Shown one piece after another: positions 53,005 through 62,621 of a stretch of 64,000 bases of DNA. Location: the NCBI GenBank assembly GCA_942492225.1, contig CALODS010000016.1:1-64000 (forward strand), written 5' to 3'. Position 1 is the first letter of the stretch; each line of letters begins with the position of its first letter. The notes beneath the pieces are model-generated. The model saw only the letters and a program-made list of their open reading frames with translations. It did not search any database and was not told the DNA's origin. The position numbers and the translations under genes were made by a program. The stretch comes from JAFGTX01 sp942492225. Lineage in GTDB: Bacteria; Bacillota; Clostridia; Peptostreptococcales; Acidaminobacteraceae.

Positions 53005-53841
53005 ATGATTTCAACAATAACAGAAGGTTTAATTTTTGCCATTATGGTACTAGGTGTTTATATATCTTACAAAATATTAGATTTTCCCGATTTAACAGTA
53101 GATGGGAGTTTTGTTTTAGGTGCTGCCGTATTAACGAGAGGTATCACTTCAGGTATACCGATGGGTTTTAGTATTCTTTTGACAATCGTTGCTGGCAGTT
53201 GTGCTGGTTATATTACAGGATTTATTCATACGAAATTCAATATTACAAATTTACTTTCAGGCATACTTGTAATGATTGGTTTATACAGTGTTAATTTAAG
53301 AATATTAGGCAGGTCAAATGTGAACCTATTTACGGTAGATCATTTATTTTCAACTGGAGATAGTACAGTAAAAGTTATTTTGCTTGTCCTTATGTCAAAA
53401 TTAGTCCTTGATGTATTTTTTAAAACACGTTTGGGATATATGGTAAGACTTGTGGGTGACAATCCAAATCTTATTGAGAGTTTTGGATTAGATCCCAAGT
53501 TATACAAGCGTTATGGTTTAGCGATTTCAAATGGAATGGTGGCTTTCTCAGGTGGTATTCTAGCACAGTATCAAGGTTATGCTGACATCAATATGGGAAC
53601 AGGAATGCTTGTGATGGGATTGGCGTCGATAATTTTGGGGGAAGCTATCTGTAAGCGTACACTTCCAGTAATGTTATCATCTGCAGCTGTTATTGGAAGT
53701 GTTATTTATCGTTTAGCACTTGCCTTGACGCTTAAAATTGGATTTGAACCTGGAGATTTAAAGTTGATAACAGCGCTACTTTTACTTGGTATTCTTGTCA
53801 TGAATTATAGGAAGGAAGGTCAAAAAAATGCTTTCTTTTAA
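53005..53841 (+). CDS. ABC transporter permease, probable tryptophan uptake (TrpY-like)
   Basis: This 278-aa protein has about eight hydrophobic helices with the BPD_transp_2-type pattern (FPDLTVDGSFVLGAAV, VRLVGDNPNLIESFGLD coupling region, GLASIILGEAI). It starts after TAAGGAG, 47 nt downstream of the binding-protein gene, and overlaps the ATPase gene by 14 bp. It would form the membrane channel of the importer. Confidence 0.9.
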   Translation: MISTITEGLIFAIMVLGVYISYKILDFPDLTVDGSFVLGAAVLTRGITSGIPMGFSILLTIVAGSCAGYITGFIHTKFNITNLLSGILVMIGLYSVNLRILGRSNVNLFTVDHLFSTGDSTVKVILLVLMSKLVLDVFFKTRLGYMVRLVGDNPNLIESFGLDPKLYKRYGLAISNGMVAFSGGILAQYQGYADINMGTGMLVMGLASIILGEAICKRTLPVMLSSAAVIGSVIYRLALALTLKIGFEPGDLKLITALLLLGILVMNYRKEGQKNAFF

Positions 53842-54562
53842 AAATGTTAGTAAGAAATATAAGACATATGATGGCGAAAAAATAGTGTTTGACCACTTTA
53901 ATTTTATGGTTGGATCGGAGGATTTTATATCGGTCATAGGTACTAATGGTGCAGGTAAATCCACTTTGGTTAAATTGCTTGTTGGGGATGAATGTGTTGA
54001 TAGTGGAGAAATTTTACTAAATGGTGAGTCTATAGAAACATTACCTGCATTTAAACGAAAAAGAAGAATCGCTAAAGTGTATCAAGACCCCTCTAGAGGT
54101 ACAGCTGGCAATATGACAATCCTTGAAAACATGGCGTTGGCAGATCATAAGGGAAAGAAATATGGATTGTCACGAGGTGTTTCCAAGGAACGCATCCCAC
54201 ATTATAAAAAATTGTTAGCGTCACTTAGGCTAGGTTTAGAAGATCAATTACAAACAGAAGTAAGTGCACTTTCAGGTGGACAGCGTCAAGCATTAGCCTT
54301 ATTAATGGTTGCAATGAATCCACCAGAAATTTTAGTGTTAGATGAACATACTTCAGCACTTGATCCGAAAACAGCGAAAGTTGTCATGGAAAAAACAAGA
54401 GAGATTGTTAAAGAGTATAAAATACCAACGTTAATGATTACACATAACATGGAAACGGCACTTAAATATGGGAATCGTCTTATAAAGTTAAACGCTGGTA
54501 AAGTAGAAAAAGATTTGGATTTAACAGGTGGTCAAGAAATAGACAAAGAAGAATTATTTTGA
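53828..54562 (+). CDS. ABC transporter ATPase, probable tryptophan uptake (TrpZ-like)
   Basis: This 244-aa ATPase has Walker A GTNGAGKST, the Q-loop in KVYQDPSRGTAG, the signature LSGGQRQAL, Walker B ILVLDEHTSALD and the switch His in MITHNM. It starts inside the permease gene (AGGAAGG upstream). Its last 9 bp overlap the end of the convergent AI-2E family gene; no terminator is visible between them. Confidence 0.93.
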   Translation: MLSFKNVSKKYKTYDGEKIVFDHFNFMVGSEDFISVIGTNGAGKSTLVKLLVGDECVDSGEILLNGESIETLPAFKRKRRIAKVYQDPSRGTAGNMTILENMALADHKGKKYGLSRGVSKERIPHYKKLLASLRLGLEDQLQTEVSALSGGQRQALALLMVAMNPPEILVLDEHTSALDPKTAKVVMEKTREIVKEYKIPTLMITHNMETALKYGNRLIKLNAGKVEKDLDLTGGQEIDKEELF

Positions 54563-55687
54563 CTTTTTTTTCTTTTGATGTCGTTGCTTAACATCTGCTT
54601 GTACCAATTGATAAACCACTGATGTCATTGGAATACCAATGAGCATGCCTAAAATACCAAATAGTCCACCACCAATAATTAGTGCAGATAAAACCCAAAG
54701 CGGCGGTAAGCCTATGGAGTCACCAACAACTCTTGGATAAATTAGATTACCTTCTATTTGCATTAAAACAATAATGAAAATGATAAACCAAAAAGCATGA
54801 GAGGGATTAACCAACAAAAGTATAAATATTGATGGAATTAAACCGATTGCAGCTCCAACCACAGGAATCAAACTCGTTATACCAACGATAACACTAATCA
54901 TGAAGGCATATTCAAACTTGAAGATTAACATCCCTATGAAACATAGGGTACCAAGTATAGTGGCTTCAGTAAGTTGACCTGTAATAAAATTACCAAAAGT
55001 TGTATTCATGATAGATAAAGTGTGTATTAATTTTGTTCTCTTCGCTTTATCGATATAGGTTTCCAAGAGGATAGTGGATTGTTTTTTTAAACCCTCTTTT
55101 TCAGAAAGAATATATATGGATAAAATTAAACCAAGGACAAGATTAATAATAGAACCAATTAAACCCGTTGTAAATAAATACACTCCTGGTAAAACATTTG
55201 TTAGTGTTGAAGCAATCAAACTAGGTAATTCTTTCAGCGTTGTTTCAAATTGCGTTAAATCCAAATTCAAGAAATTTAAATAGTTGGATGATTTTTCTAT
55301 GATGAGTTGAAAGTTGCTCATATAAGCATCCATATTAGTATAGAGTAACTGAATACTTTGAGAAAATTGTGGAATAACAAAAGCAATTAAGGCGATAATA
55401 AAACCAATAAAAAGTAAATAAGTAGAGGCGAGTGAAAGTGCATTTAAAGAGCTTGCCTTTATTTCATTTGAGTTGATTTTTTTAAATAACTTTCTAAATA
55501 TTTTTTGAAATATCTTATAAGGTTTATTAAGAATGAAAGCGACAATGGCACCTAAGATTAGTGGTTTGAGTACATGCAACCCTTTAAAAAAAAGTGACAT
55601 AAAACCATCAAATTTAACAACAACGGCAACCAGTAATACAGTAAAAGAAATTAAAAAAATATATTTTTTGAAAAGCGATTGATCCAT
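54554..55687 (-). CDS. AI-2E family transporter (TqsA/YtvI-like membrane protein)
   Basis: This 377-aa membrane protein has about seven to eight helices and the family pattern: LKPLILGAIVAFILNKPY near the start, NFITGQLTEATILGTLCF in the middle and LWVLSALIIGGGLFGILGMLIGIP near the end. The family includes exporters of AI-2 and small ions; many members are uncharacterised, so the name says little about substrate. The C-terminus is very basic (QRHQKKKKSK). The start follows AGGAGGG. Confidence 0.9.
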   Translation of the reverse strand: MDQSLFKKYIFLISFTVLLVAVVVKFDGFMSLFFKGLHVLKPLILGAIVAFILNKPYKIFQKIFRKLFKKINSNEIKASSLNALSLASTYLLFIGFIIALIAFVIPQFSQSIQLLYTNMDAYMSNFQLIIEKSSNYLNFLNLDLTQFETTLKELPSLIASTLTNVLPGVYLFTTGLIGSIINLVLGLILSIYILSEKEGLKKQSTILLETYIDKAKRTKLIHTLSIMNTTFGNFITGQLTEATILGTLCFIGMLIFKFEYAFMISVIVGITSLIPVVGAAIGLIPSIFILLLVNPSHAFWFIIFIIVLMQIEGNLIYPRVVGDSIGLPPLWVLSALIIGGGLFGILGMLIGIPMTSVVYQLVQADVKQRHQKKKKSK

Positions 55688-55770
55688 GAACCCTCCTGTT
55701 ATACATAATATTGATATAGTGTATCACTTAATAATTAAAAATTGATTAAAGAACCATGTTATTGTATAAA

Positions 55771-56985
55771 TTATTTGTTTAAGCTTTCAATAATAGTAGG
55801 AAAAGAATTTTTTGTTGTGACACTAACCGTATTAATAAAGAGAACTTCTGTGATGGCGCTATCCACAATAAAAGCATTAATATCAAAATCTTCATTGACA
55901 TATCGCGGATCCACAATGTAGGTTTCTTCATAGTGTGGGGCGATAAATGGTGTAAAAGCATTCCCGTAAGAATCTTTAATAATGAGTATTTTTTTATTGC
56001 TATCATTGGATGATGTTATTCTTGCAAGCGGGTGATCGCCACCCATAAAAACACCATAAATATTTTGTTGGTCAACAAATGAACGATCCAGTAAAGGGTA
56101 GTCCCTATAAACCTCTTGAGAAAAAATGCCAAAAGAAAGAGTGTCGTAATGTTTATACTCATATACATCAACATAGTCGGGATTTTTTTCTAAATTGGTG
56201 TTAAGCGCATATCGACTGCCAAGGAAATTTTCGTAACGCTTAACGTCATAATCCGTGAGCGGAAGAGGCGTTTCGCCGAGTGCTGAGATAAAAGCACTAT
56301 AACCATAATAGGCGCCAAGTGCTGTCCAGTGGTGATCCGTCTTAAAAAATAAGTACTCATCACTATGAGTCGAAAGCATATTATAAATATCAATTGGTTG
56401 AATACGCGGATCTAAGTATTGATTCACATAAGCAATAGTCTCTTTTTCAGAATTTGATAACGCTTTTAGTTGAGGATCTTTTTCGAATTCAATGCGATCA
56501 GGAATCAATATTGAATATATCTGAACGGTAGAATCAAGTGTTGAGCCAAATTGATTAAGAGCGTTGGCGTATTTTTTTGCTTTTTCTGGGTAGAACTTGT
56601 GCAAAGTTAGCGCAATATTATCTTTAAAAAGAATCGTTACAGGGTCTTCGTTCTCTAGTTCAACATTGACCTCATCAAAAGTATTATCACCATAAGTATC
56701 TATCAACTGTAAGGAATCTTCTGATTGGATTCCACGTAAGTTGTGTAGATCTTGACCAAGGGCAACAAACTGTTCTCTATAAATAAAATTATCACCAAAA
56801 AACTGATCAAAGTCTTTAAAAAATGTACCTGATTGTAGTGCTTCAAAAGAATAATCAGGAAGCGTTTCAAGCGTTCTATTTTCAATGGTAGAAACAGTGG
56901 GTTTATTCTCTGCAAATAGATTTACACTCGTCAAAAAAAGTATAATAATTGCAAAACATATAATATTAAATTTTTGTGGTGTCAT
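55771..56985 (-). CDS. DHHW-family secreted SGNH-like protein (AlgJ/AlgX type)
   Basis: This 404-aa protein starts at the ATG at 56985 (AAGGTGA upstream); the GTG at 56994 lies inside that site. One N-terminal helix (about residues 7-25) exports and anchors it. The exported domain carries FKTDHHWTALGAYYGY, the DHHW motif of AlgJ/AlgX-like acetyl transferases or esterases, and ILIIKDSYGNAF with the serine region. It follows the MBOAT gene by 12 bp. Together they form the usual pair for O-acetylating an exported polysaccharide or wall polymer. Confidence 0.9.
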   Translation of the reverse strand: MTPQKFNIICFAIIILFLTSVNLFAENKPTVSTIENRTLETLPDYSFEALQSGTFFKDFDQFFGDNFIYREQFVALGQDLHNLRGIQSEDSLQLIDTYGDNTFDEVNVELENEDPVTILFKDNIALTLHKFYPEKAKKYANALNQFGSTLDSTVQIYSILIPDRIEFEKDPQLKALSNSEKETIAYVNQYLDPRIQPIDIYNMLSTHSDEYLFFKTDHHWTALGAYYGYSAFISALGETPLPLTDYDVKRYENFLGSRYALNTNLEKNPDYVDVYEYKHYDTLSFGIFSQEVYRDYPLLDRSFVDQQNIYGVFMGGDHPLARITSSNDSNKKILIIKDSYGNAFTPFIAPHYEETYIVDPRYVNEDFDINAFIVDSAITEVLFINTVSVTTKNSFPTIIESLNK

Positions 56986-56997
56986 ATAAATCACCTT

Positions 56998-58413
56998 CTA
57001 AAATCTGAAATATAAAAATGGATTGTAAGTCTGTCCAACAAGAAGCGCGGTCACTGTGAGTAACAGCGCAATATTTATTAGAGGAACAAAATAATCACTG
57101 TGAAGAATATCTTTAGAAATTTCATTGTAAGCTATTTTTGCCTTATCAATGCCCCAAGGTAAAATAGGTGTACAGAGGGTAAGCGCCATGAGTGTAAAAT
57201 ACAAATTATTTGTCAAATGAATTTGTGTTTGCAAGTCTATAAACGGTACATTGTCTAGAGCAAACATTACTTTTAAGTATGATAGCGCAACCTCTAAATC
57301 TGTAAAATAGAAAAATACCCATCCAACTAAAACGATAACAACAAAGTAGACATGGTGAAGCACTTTGGGCAAGTAATCAAATAACTTTTTAAAGAGTGTT
57401 CTTTCTAAAAAGATGAGGACGCCAAAGTACACACCCCATAGAACAAAATTCCAACTGGCACCATGCCATAAACCTGTTAAAAACCAAACAGCAAACAAAT
57501 TACGTAAATAATAGCTTTTGTTTCCACCAAGAGGGATATAAACATAGTCCCTAAAGAAAGATCCTAAAGAAATATGCCATCTACGCCAAAAATCTGATGC
57601 AGAAGTGGCAATATACGGATGATTAAAGTTTTCTTTATAAGTGAATCCAAATATCTTGCCAAGTCCTATAGCCATATCAGAATAGCCTGAGAAATCAAAA
57701 TATATTTGGATAGCGAACATTAAGATACCAAACCATGCACCTGATATTGTTAATGAATCAAGACCATTTAATAAGAAAATATCACTTATTTCACCAGCAA
57801 TATTAGCGATCATTACTTTTTTTGACAAGCCGATAACAAAACGATTAATCCCCTGACTCACCGCATGTGTTGTAATAATGCGATGATCAATTTCTTTAGC
57901 AATATCTCTATACCGTACAATTGGACCTGCAATAAGTTGAGGGAACATAGAGACATAAAGTAACAATTTGGATGGCGACTTTTGAGCATCCACTCTCCCT
58001 AAATAAACATCAAATACATAGGAAAGTGTTTGGAAGGTATAAAAAGAGATTCCAATTGGTAAATTATACCCTTTGAAAACTAATTGACTACCAGTGAGTG
58101 CATTAATATTATCAACAAAAAATCCTGCATATTTAAAAAATCCTAGAAGACCTAAATTCACTGCCAAAGATGAAATAAGGGCTGCCTTACTTTTCCAATG
58201 ACCACGATATTTCTCCGCGATAAGTCCGTGAAAGTAATCGACGAAACTACTAAACAGAAGTAAAGAAACCCAAACTGGCTCACCCCAAGCATAGAATGTA
58301 AGAGAGAGCGCTATTAAAATATAATTTTTATGTTCAATTTTTTTTGCAGCAAAATAGACTATAAGTGCAATTGGCAAAAATAAATAGAGAAATGTAATAC
58401 TAGAAAATACCAA
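56998..58413 (-). CDS. MBOAT-family O-acyltransferase (AlgI-like)
   Basis: This 471-aa polytopic membrane protein uses a TTG start (58413) behind AGGAGG. It has about ten to eleven helices and the MBOAT core: GISFYTFQTLSYVFDVY, AGPIVRY, FDFSGYSDMAIGLGKIFGF, SDFWRRWHISL and FLTGLWHGASWNF with the invariant His. It would pass acetyl groups from the cytoplasm to the DHHW partner outside. The polysaccharide target is unknown; the cluster at 13.8-18.5 kb is one candidate. Confidence 0.94.
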   Translation of the reverse strand: MVFSSITFLYLFLPIALIVYFAAKKIEHKNYILIALSLTFYAWGEPVWVSLLLFSSFVDYFHGLIAEKYRGHWKSKAALISSLAVNLGLLGFFKYAGFFVDNINALTGSQLVFKGYNLPIGISFYTFQTLSYVFDVYLGRVDAQKSPSKLLLYVSMFPQLIAGPIVRYRDIAKEIDHRIITTHAVSQGINRFVIGLSKKVMIANIAGEISDIFLLNGLDSLTISGAWFGILMFAIQIYFDFSGYSDMAIGLGKIFGFTYKENFNHPYIATSASDFWRRWHISLGSFFRDYVYIPLGGNKSYYLRNLFAVWFLTGLWHGASWNFVLWGVYFGVLIFLERTLFKKLFDYLPKVLHHVYFVVIVLVGWVFFYFTDLEVALSYLKVMFALDNVPFIDLQTQIHLTNNLYFTLMALTLCTPILPWGIDKAKIAYNEISKDILHSDYFVPLINIALLLTVTALLVGQTYNPFLYFRF

Positions 58414-58448
58414 ATAGGCCTCCTGAAAAACTGTAATAATCCGCTATA

Positions 58449-58477
58449 ATACTATCATATTCTTGTTTGGTTCGCAA
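58449..58477 (-). promoter_or_regulatory. Promoter of the MBOAT-DHHW pair
   Basis: On the minus strand TTGCGA (58477-58472) and TAGTAT (58454-58449) are 17 bp apart. An inverted repeat, GCAATT (58474-58479) and AATTGC (58487-58492), overlaps the -35 and could be an operator. Confidence 0.65.
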
Positions 58478-58587
58478 TTGATAACGAATTGCTTAAAAGC
58501 TTGCGATAAGTATAGAAAACCGTTTTTTTTTGATATAATAATTTTAGTGATGAAGCAATACAATAAAGACTTATAGGGGGCAATTAA

Positions 58588-59256
58588 ATGACAACAATTT
58601 TTAAAATTATCGCATCATTTTGTATATCGTTATTGATTTTGTTTAGTTCATTTTTTTATGTGATGCATTGGGATATTTTCTATACCTATGAAATAGAAAA
58701 AAATAAAATCGCTGAAGTGGTGAATATTCCGCAGGAAGAACTGCTCCCTCTTTATAAAGTCCTCACTGACTATATGGTGAGATCGGTGGATTCTATTGAA
58801 CTTGATGCAACTGTTGGTGGTGTTGTTATGCCGATGTATAATCAGCGTGAAATAGACCATATGGTGGATGTTCGTCATTTGATTGATTTGCTTAAAGGGT
58901 TTATTTTGTTTTTACTGCTCTTATTAAGTGCGAGTTTATTGACTCTTATAAAACATAAAAGCAATTTAACTGGTATATTTATAGGACAAATAATGGCGAC
59001 AATATTTATATTTATAGGCTTTGTTGCAATGGCGTTGACGGACTTCAATAAATATTTTATTCAGTTTCATGAACTGTTTTTTACAAATGATTTATGGCTT
59101 CTAAATCCTCTAACGGACCGAATGATTATGTTATTGCCAGAAGTTTTTTTTAGAGATATCGTTTTAGTGATAATAATTTTTTATGGGTTTTTAAGTGTAT
59201 TCTTAGGTGTCTTTGGAACATTATATGACAAGAAAGTTAGAAGGGTGGAAAAATGA
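58588..59256 (+). CDS. TIGR01906/DUF1461 integral membrane protein
   Basis: This 222-aa protein has five hydrophobic helices: one at the N-terminus, then a larger extracytoplasmic loop (about residues 30-95), then four more. The loop contains the family pattern VVNIPQEELLPLYKVLTDYM and the HMVDVRHLIDL segment before helix 2. Function is unknown. The start follows TAGGGGGC. Its stop overlaps the addB start as ATGA, so addB depends on its translation. TGATATAAT just upstream (about 58530-58545) may be its extended -10. Confidence 0.85.
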   Translation: MTTIFKIIASFCISLLILFSSFFYVMHWDIFYTYEIEKNKIAEVVNIPQEELLPLYKVLTDYMVRSVDSIELDATVGGVVMPMYNQREIDHMVDVRHLIDLLKGFILFLLLLLSASLLTLIKHKSNLTGIFIGQIMATIFIFIGFVAMALTDFNKYFIQFHELFFTNDLWLLNPLTDRMIMLLPEVFFRDIVLVIIIFYGFLSVFLGVFGTLYDKKVRRVEK

Positions 59257-62200
59257 TTCAGTTTTATGTGGGACGTTCTGGTGTTGGTAAGAGTTATCAG
59301 ATACTTAAAGAAATTAAAGCAGAAATAGAAGAAGGTAAAAATGATAAGCTGTTTCTAATTGTTCCAGAACAATATACATTGCAAGGTTAGATGGACCTCA
59401 TTCATAAAATGGAATTGCCAGGATTGTTAGATTTTGAAGTTATCAGTTTTATTCGTTTAATTAGTCGGGTGATTGAAACGCTCGGTGGTTTACAAACGAC
59501 GTCGATTAATACCCTTGGTAAAACGATGTTGTTAAGAAAAATATTTAATAAGAAGCATGATGACTTGACGGTTTTTGCTAAAGCGCATCGTCAGTACGGG
59601 TTTTTAGAAGAGGTTTCAGAGACGATTGCCGAATTAAAACGTGCGAATATATCGTCTGAACTATTGACGCAAAGTGCGACTAAAATTGACAATGATCCCT
59701 TAGTAAAAGGAAAATTAGAAGATCTAAGTTTAGTATTTCAAGCATATCAAGAAGGACTCGAAGGGAAATATACAGATGATGAAGACAGAATCAACTATGT
59801 TCTTGATGTTCTTTCTTTATGGAGTGATATGCAAGGTGCAATCGTTTGGATTGATGGTTTTTCTGGGTTTACAGCACAGGAGTATCAGCTGATTAGCAAA
59901 ATGAGCACCATTTGTAACAAGGTGACTGTCTCTTTAACGACAGAATTATCAGATTTGTGTTCAGATGGTGATGTTTTTGGCAATACGCGTGGCGCTTACC
60001 AGACGATAAAGAGCAATGCTGAAGCACTGGGTATTCCTTTTCAATTAAAAGAGTTAACAGAATTTAAGAGAACAAAAGAAATTTTACACCTTGAAAGAAA
60101 TTTCTTCGCTTTTCCATATGATCAATATAACCAAAGGCTTGAATCTATATTTTTACATCGTTTGACAGATAAAAAAGAAGAATTTGAATGGATTGCTACA
60201 GAATTAATAGAACTTGTTTTTCATCACAATTATCAGTGGAAAGATATGATGGTTGTTGTCTCAGATGTAGAACAAAAAGCACCACTGATCCACCGACTGT
60301 TTAAACAGTATCAAATTCCTTATTTTGTAGATATGAAAAGAGATGTACTAAACAACAGTTTTATTCGGTTGGTACAAAATAGTATGCAGTCTGTCTTGAC
60401 TTATTTTAAACAAAAAGATGTTTTAGAGGTTATAAAAAGCGGATTCATTCCTTTGACACTCGCTCAAATTAATGAACTGGAAACTTATGTCCTCAAACGA
60501 GGAATTACTGGACGTAAGTGGTTTCAATATGATAATCTTGATCCACTTTACCTGGGCCATTATTTGTCAAAAGTTATGATGCCTTTAAATACATTTTATG
60601 AAGGGGCAAAAAAGTCTAAAACGGTTCAGGATTTTTCTGAATTGTTATTAAAGTATTTAGAAGAACTACAAGTGGTAGATAGAATTGAAGTCATTGTAAA
60701 AAATGCTGAACTCAAAGAACAACATGAACTGGCACTAGAATATACACAAATTTGGAATAAATTTATAGAAGTGATTGATCAGTTAGTAGAAATTGGTGGG
60801 ATGGATAATGTGACCTTAAAAGACTATATTCAATTGCTAGATGCTGGATTTAATGAAATGGAATTAGGCGTGATTCCACCAAAAGAAAATCTCGTTACGA
60901 TTGGTTCAATCAATCGTTCAAAATCTCACGAAGTAAAGGCCATTTTTTTAAGTGGATTGAATGATGGAGAAGTGCCCAAAATTAGGGAAGAATATGGATT
61001 GTTGAGCAATGATGACAAAGGCTATTTATTGTCCGAGGGATTTGAAATTAAATCCACTGTTGATTTTAGAAACAGAGAAGAAGCTTATAACCTTTATCAA
61101 ATCTTATCAAAGCCAACTGACAAGATTTATTTCAGTTATTGTCAACAAGATAGCGATGGTAAGGCCCTTAGACCCTCGCTTTATGTGAGTAAGTTATATC
61201 AACTGTTTCCTAAGTTAAAAGAACACAAACATTCATTTAATGAAAACCCCCTACGATTGTTACAATGTGGTGAGGGAATATTGGTAAGCAAATCTACAGA
61301 ACAACTTAAGCGATTGATTGAAGGTCAAGCAGTTTCTAAGGACTGGCTTGATACTTTGACGTGGCTAAAAAACCACTCAACGGATGCCCATGTTGAACAA
61401 GTAATCAATGGCTATTATTATACAAACCAAGCACCACCATTATTTAAAGAACTTGCTGAATCATTATATGAGTTACCATTGGCAACGAGTACTTCAAAAC
61501 TCGAACGCTATGTAGAGTGTCCATTTGCTTACTTTGTGAGATATGGACTGAATCCAAAGGAACGCCAACTTCATGAAGTAAAACTTCCAGATATAGGACT
61601 TGTTTTTCATGAAGCACTCGAACAGTTTGGTAAGAAATTACAAGAAGACAAGATTGATTTTAGAAATATAGAAGATGAAGAAGTCGACAAAATTGTTGTT
61701 GAGGTGGTTGATAGTTTTATCGCAGATTATGGCTACAATGTATTTGCGGCCAATAATGCCAACAAATATTTAGTAGAAAAAATAAAACGTGTAGTTAAGC
61801 GTGCTGCATGGGCTATCATTCGCCAATTGAAGCGTGGACAGTTTGAACCACGCGCATTTGAGGTAGAATTCTCAAACAGTTTAAAAGAGGATACCGTGCC
61901 ACCGATTGTTGTAACGACTAAAGAGGGAGAAAAAATTCTTCTAGAAGGTCGAATTGATAGAGTGGACTTATTAGATAGCAACGATAAAAAGTACGTTAAA
62001 ATAATAGATTATAAATCATCAAGTAAATCCTATGGATTGTCAGATGTCTATCATGGAATACAGATGCAATTGATGATTTATATGGACGCTGTTCTTGAAA
62101 ACTCTCAATATTTTAGAGAAGAAGCCTTACATCCTTGTGGTGCTTTTTACTTTAAAATAGATGACCCAATTGTTGAAGGGGAGATGGATGGATCGTTTTT

Positions 62201-62621
62201 AGAAGAAGAGATTTTTAAAAAATTGAAACTAGAAGGATTGGCAGTTGCAGATTCAGAAATGCTTAAGCAATTAGATGATACCCTTGAAACAACAGGAAAC
62301 TCTTCAATAGTATCCGTTCAGTTCAACGAGGATGGATCGTTTAAGAAAACATCAAAAGTTGTCGAGGCAGAAGATTTTGCTGAGATTATTAAACATGTTA
62401 AAGTTAAAATTTCTGAAATTGGGAGTTCAATTCTTGGTGGTCATATTGAAATACAACCCATTAATACTGGAACAAGAAAAGCCTGTGACTATTGTCCATA
62501 CAAAGGGATCTGTCAGTTCGATCAAAAGATTTGCGGTAACGATTTTAAACGTATAAAAAAATATAAAGACGATGAAGTCCTTGAAATGATAAAAAGTAAG
62601 GAGCGTGATCTAGATGCCTAA
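59253..62621 (+). pseudogene. addB: AddB (ATP-dependent helicase/nuclease subunit B) interrupted by in-frame TAG
   Basis: From the ATG at 59253 the protein begins MIQFYVGRSGVGKSY, the AddB Walker A region, and reaches IVPEQYTLQG. Codon 46 is TAG (59388-59390). The frame continues without another stop for 1076 codons. The family normally has Glu here (TLQxE), and GAG to TAG is one base. The rest looks intact: nuclease residues EGRIDRVDLL and KIIDYKSSSKSY, and iron-sulfur cysteines in YVECPFAYF and CDYCPYKGIC. Total length (1122 codons) is normal. As written, a full AddB is not made; restart at the ATG at 59391 would lose the P-loop. Confidence 0.88.

Noticed and set aside
59388..59390. Pyrrolysine at the addB TAG codon
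   Set aside because: TAG is used as a normal stop by many genes here (for example those ending at 5463, 7414, 13714, 14254 and 18523), and AddB has no reason to carry pyrrolysine at a usually Glu position.
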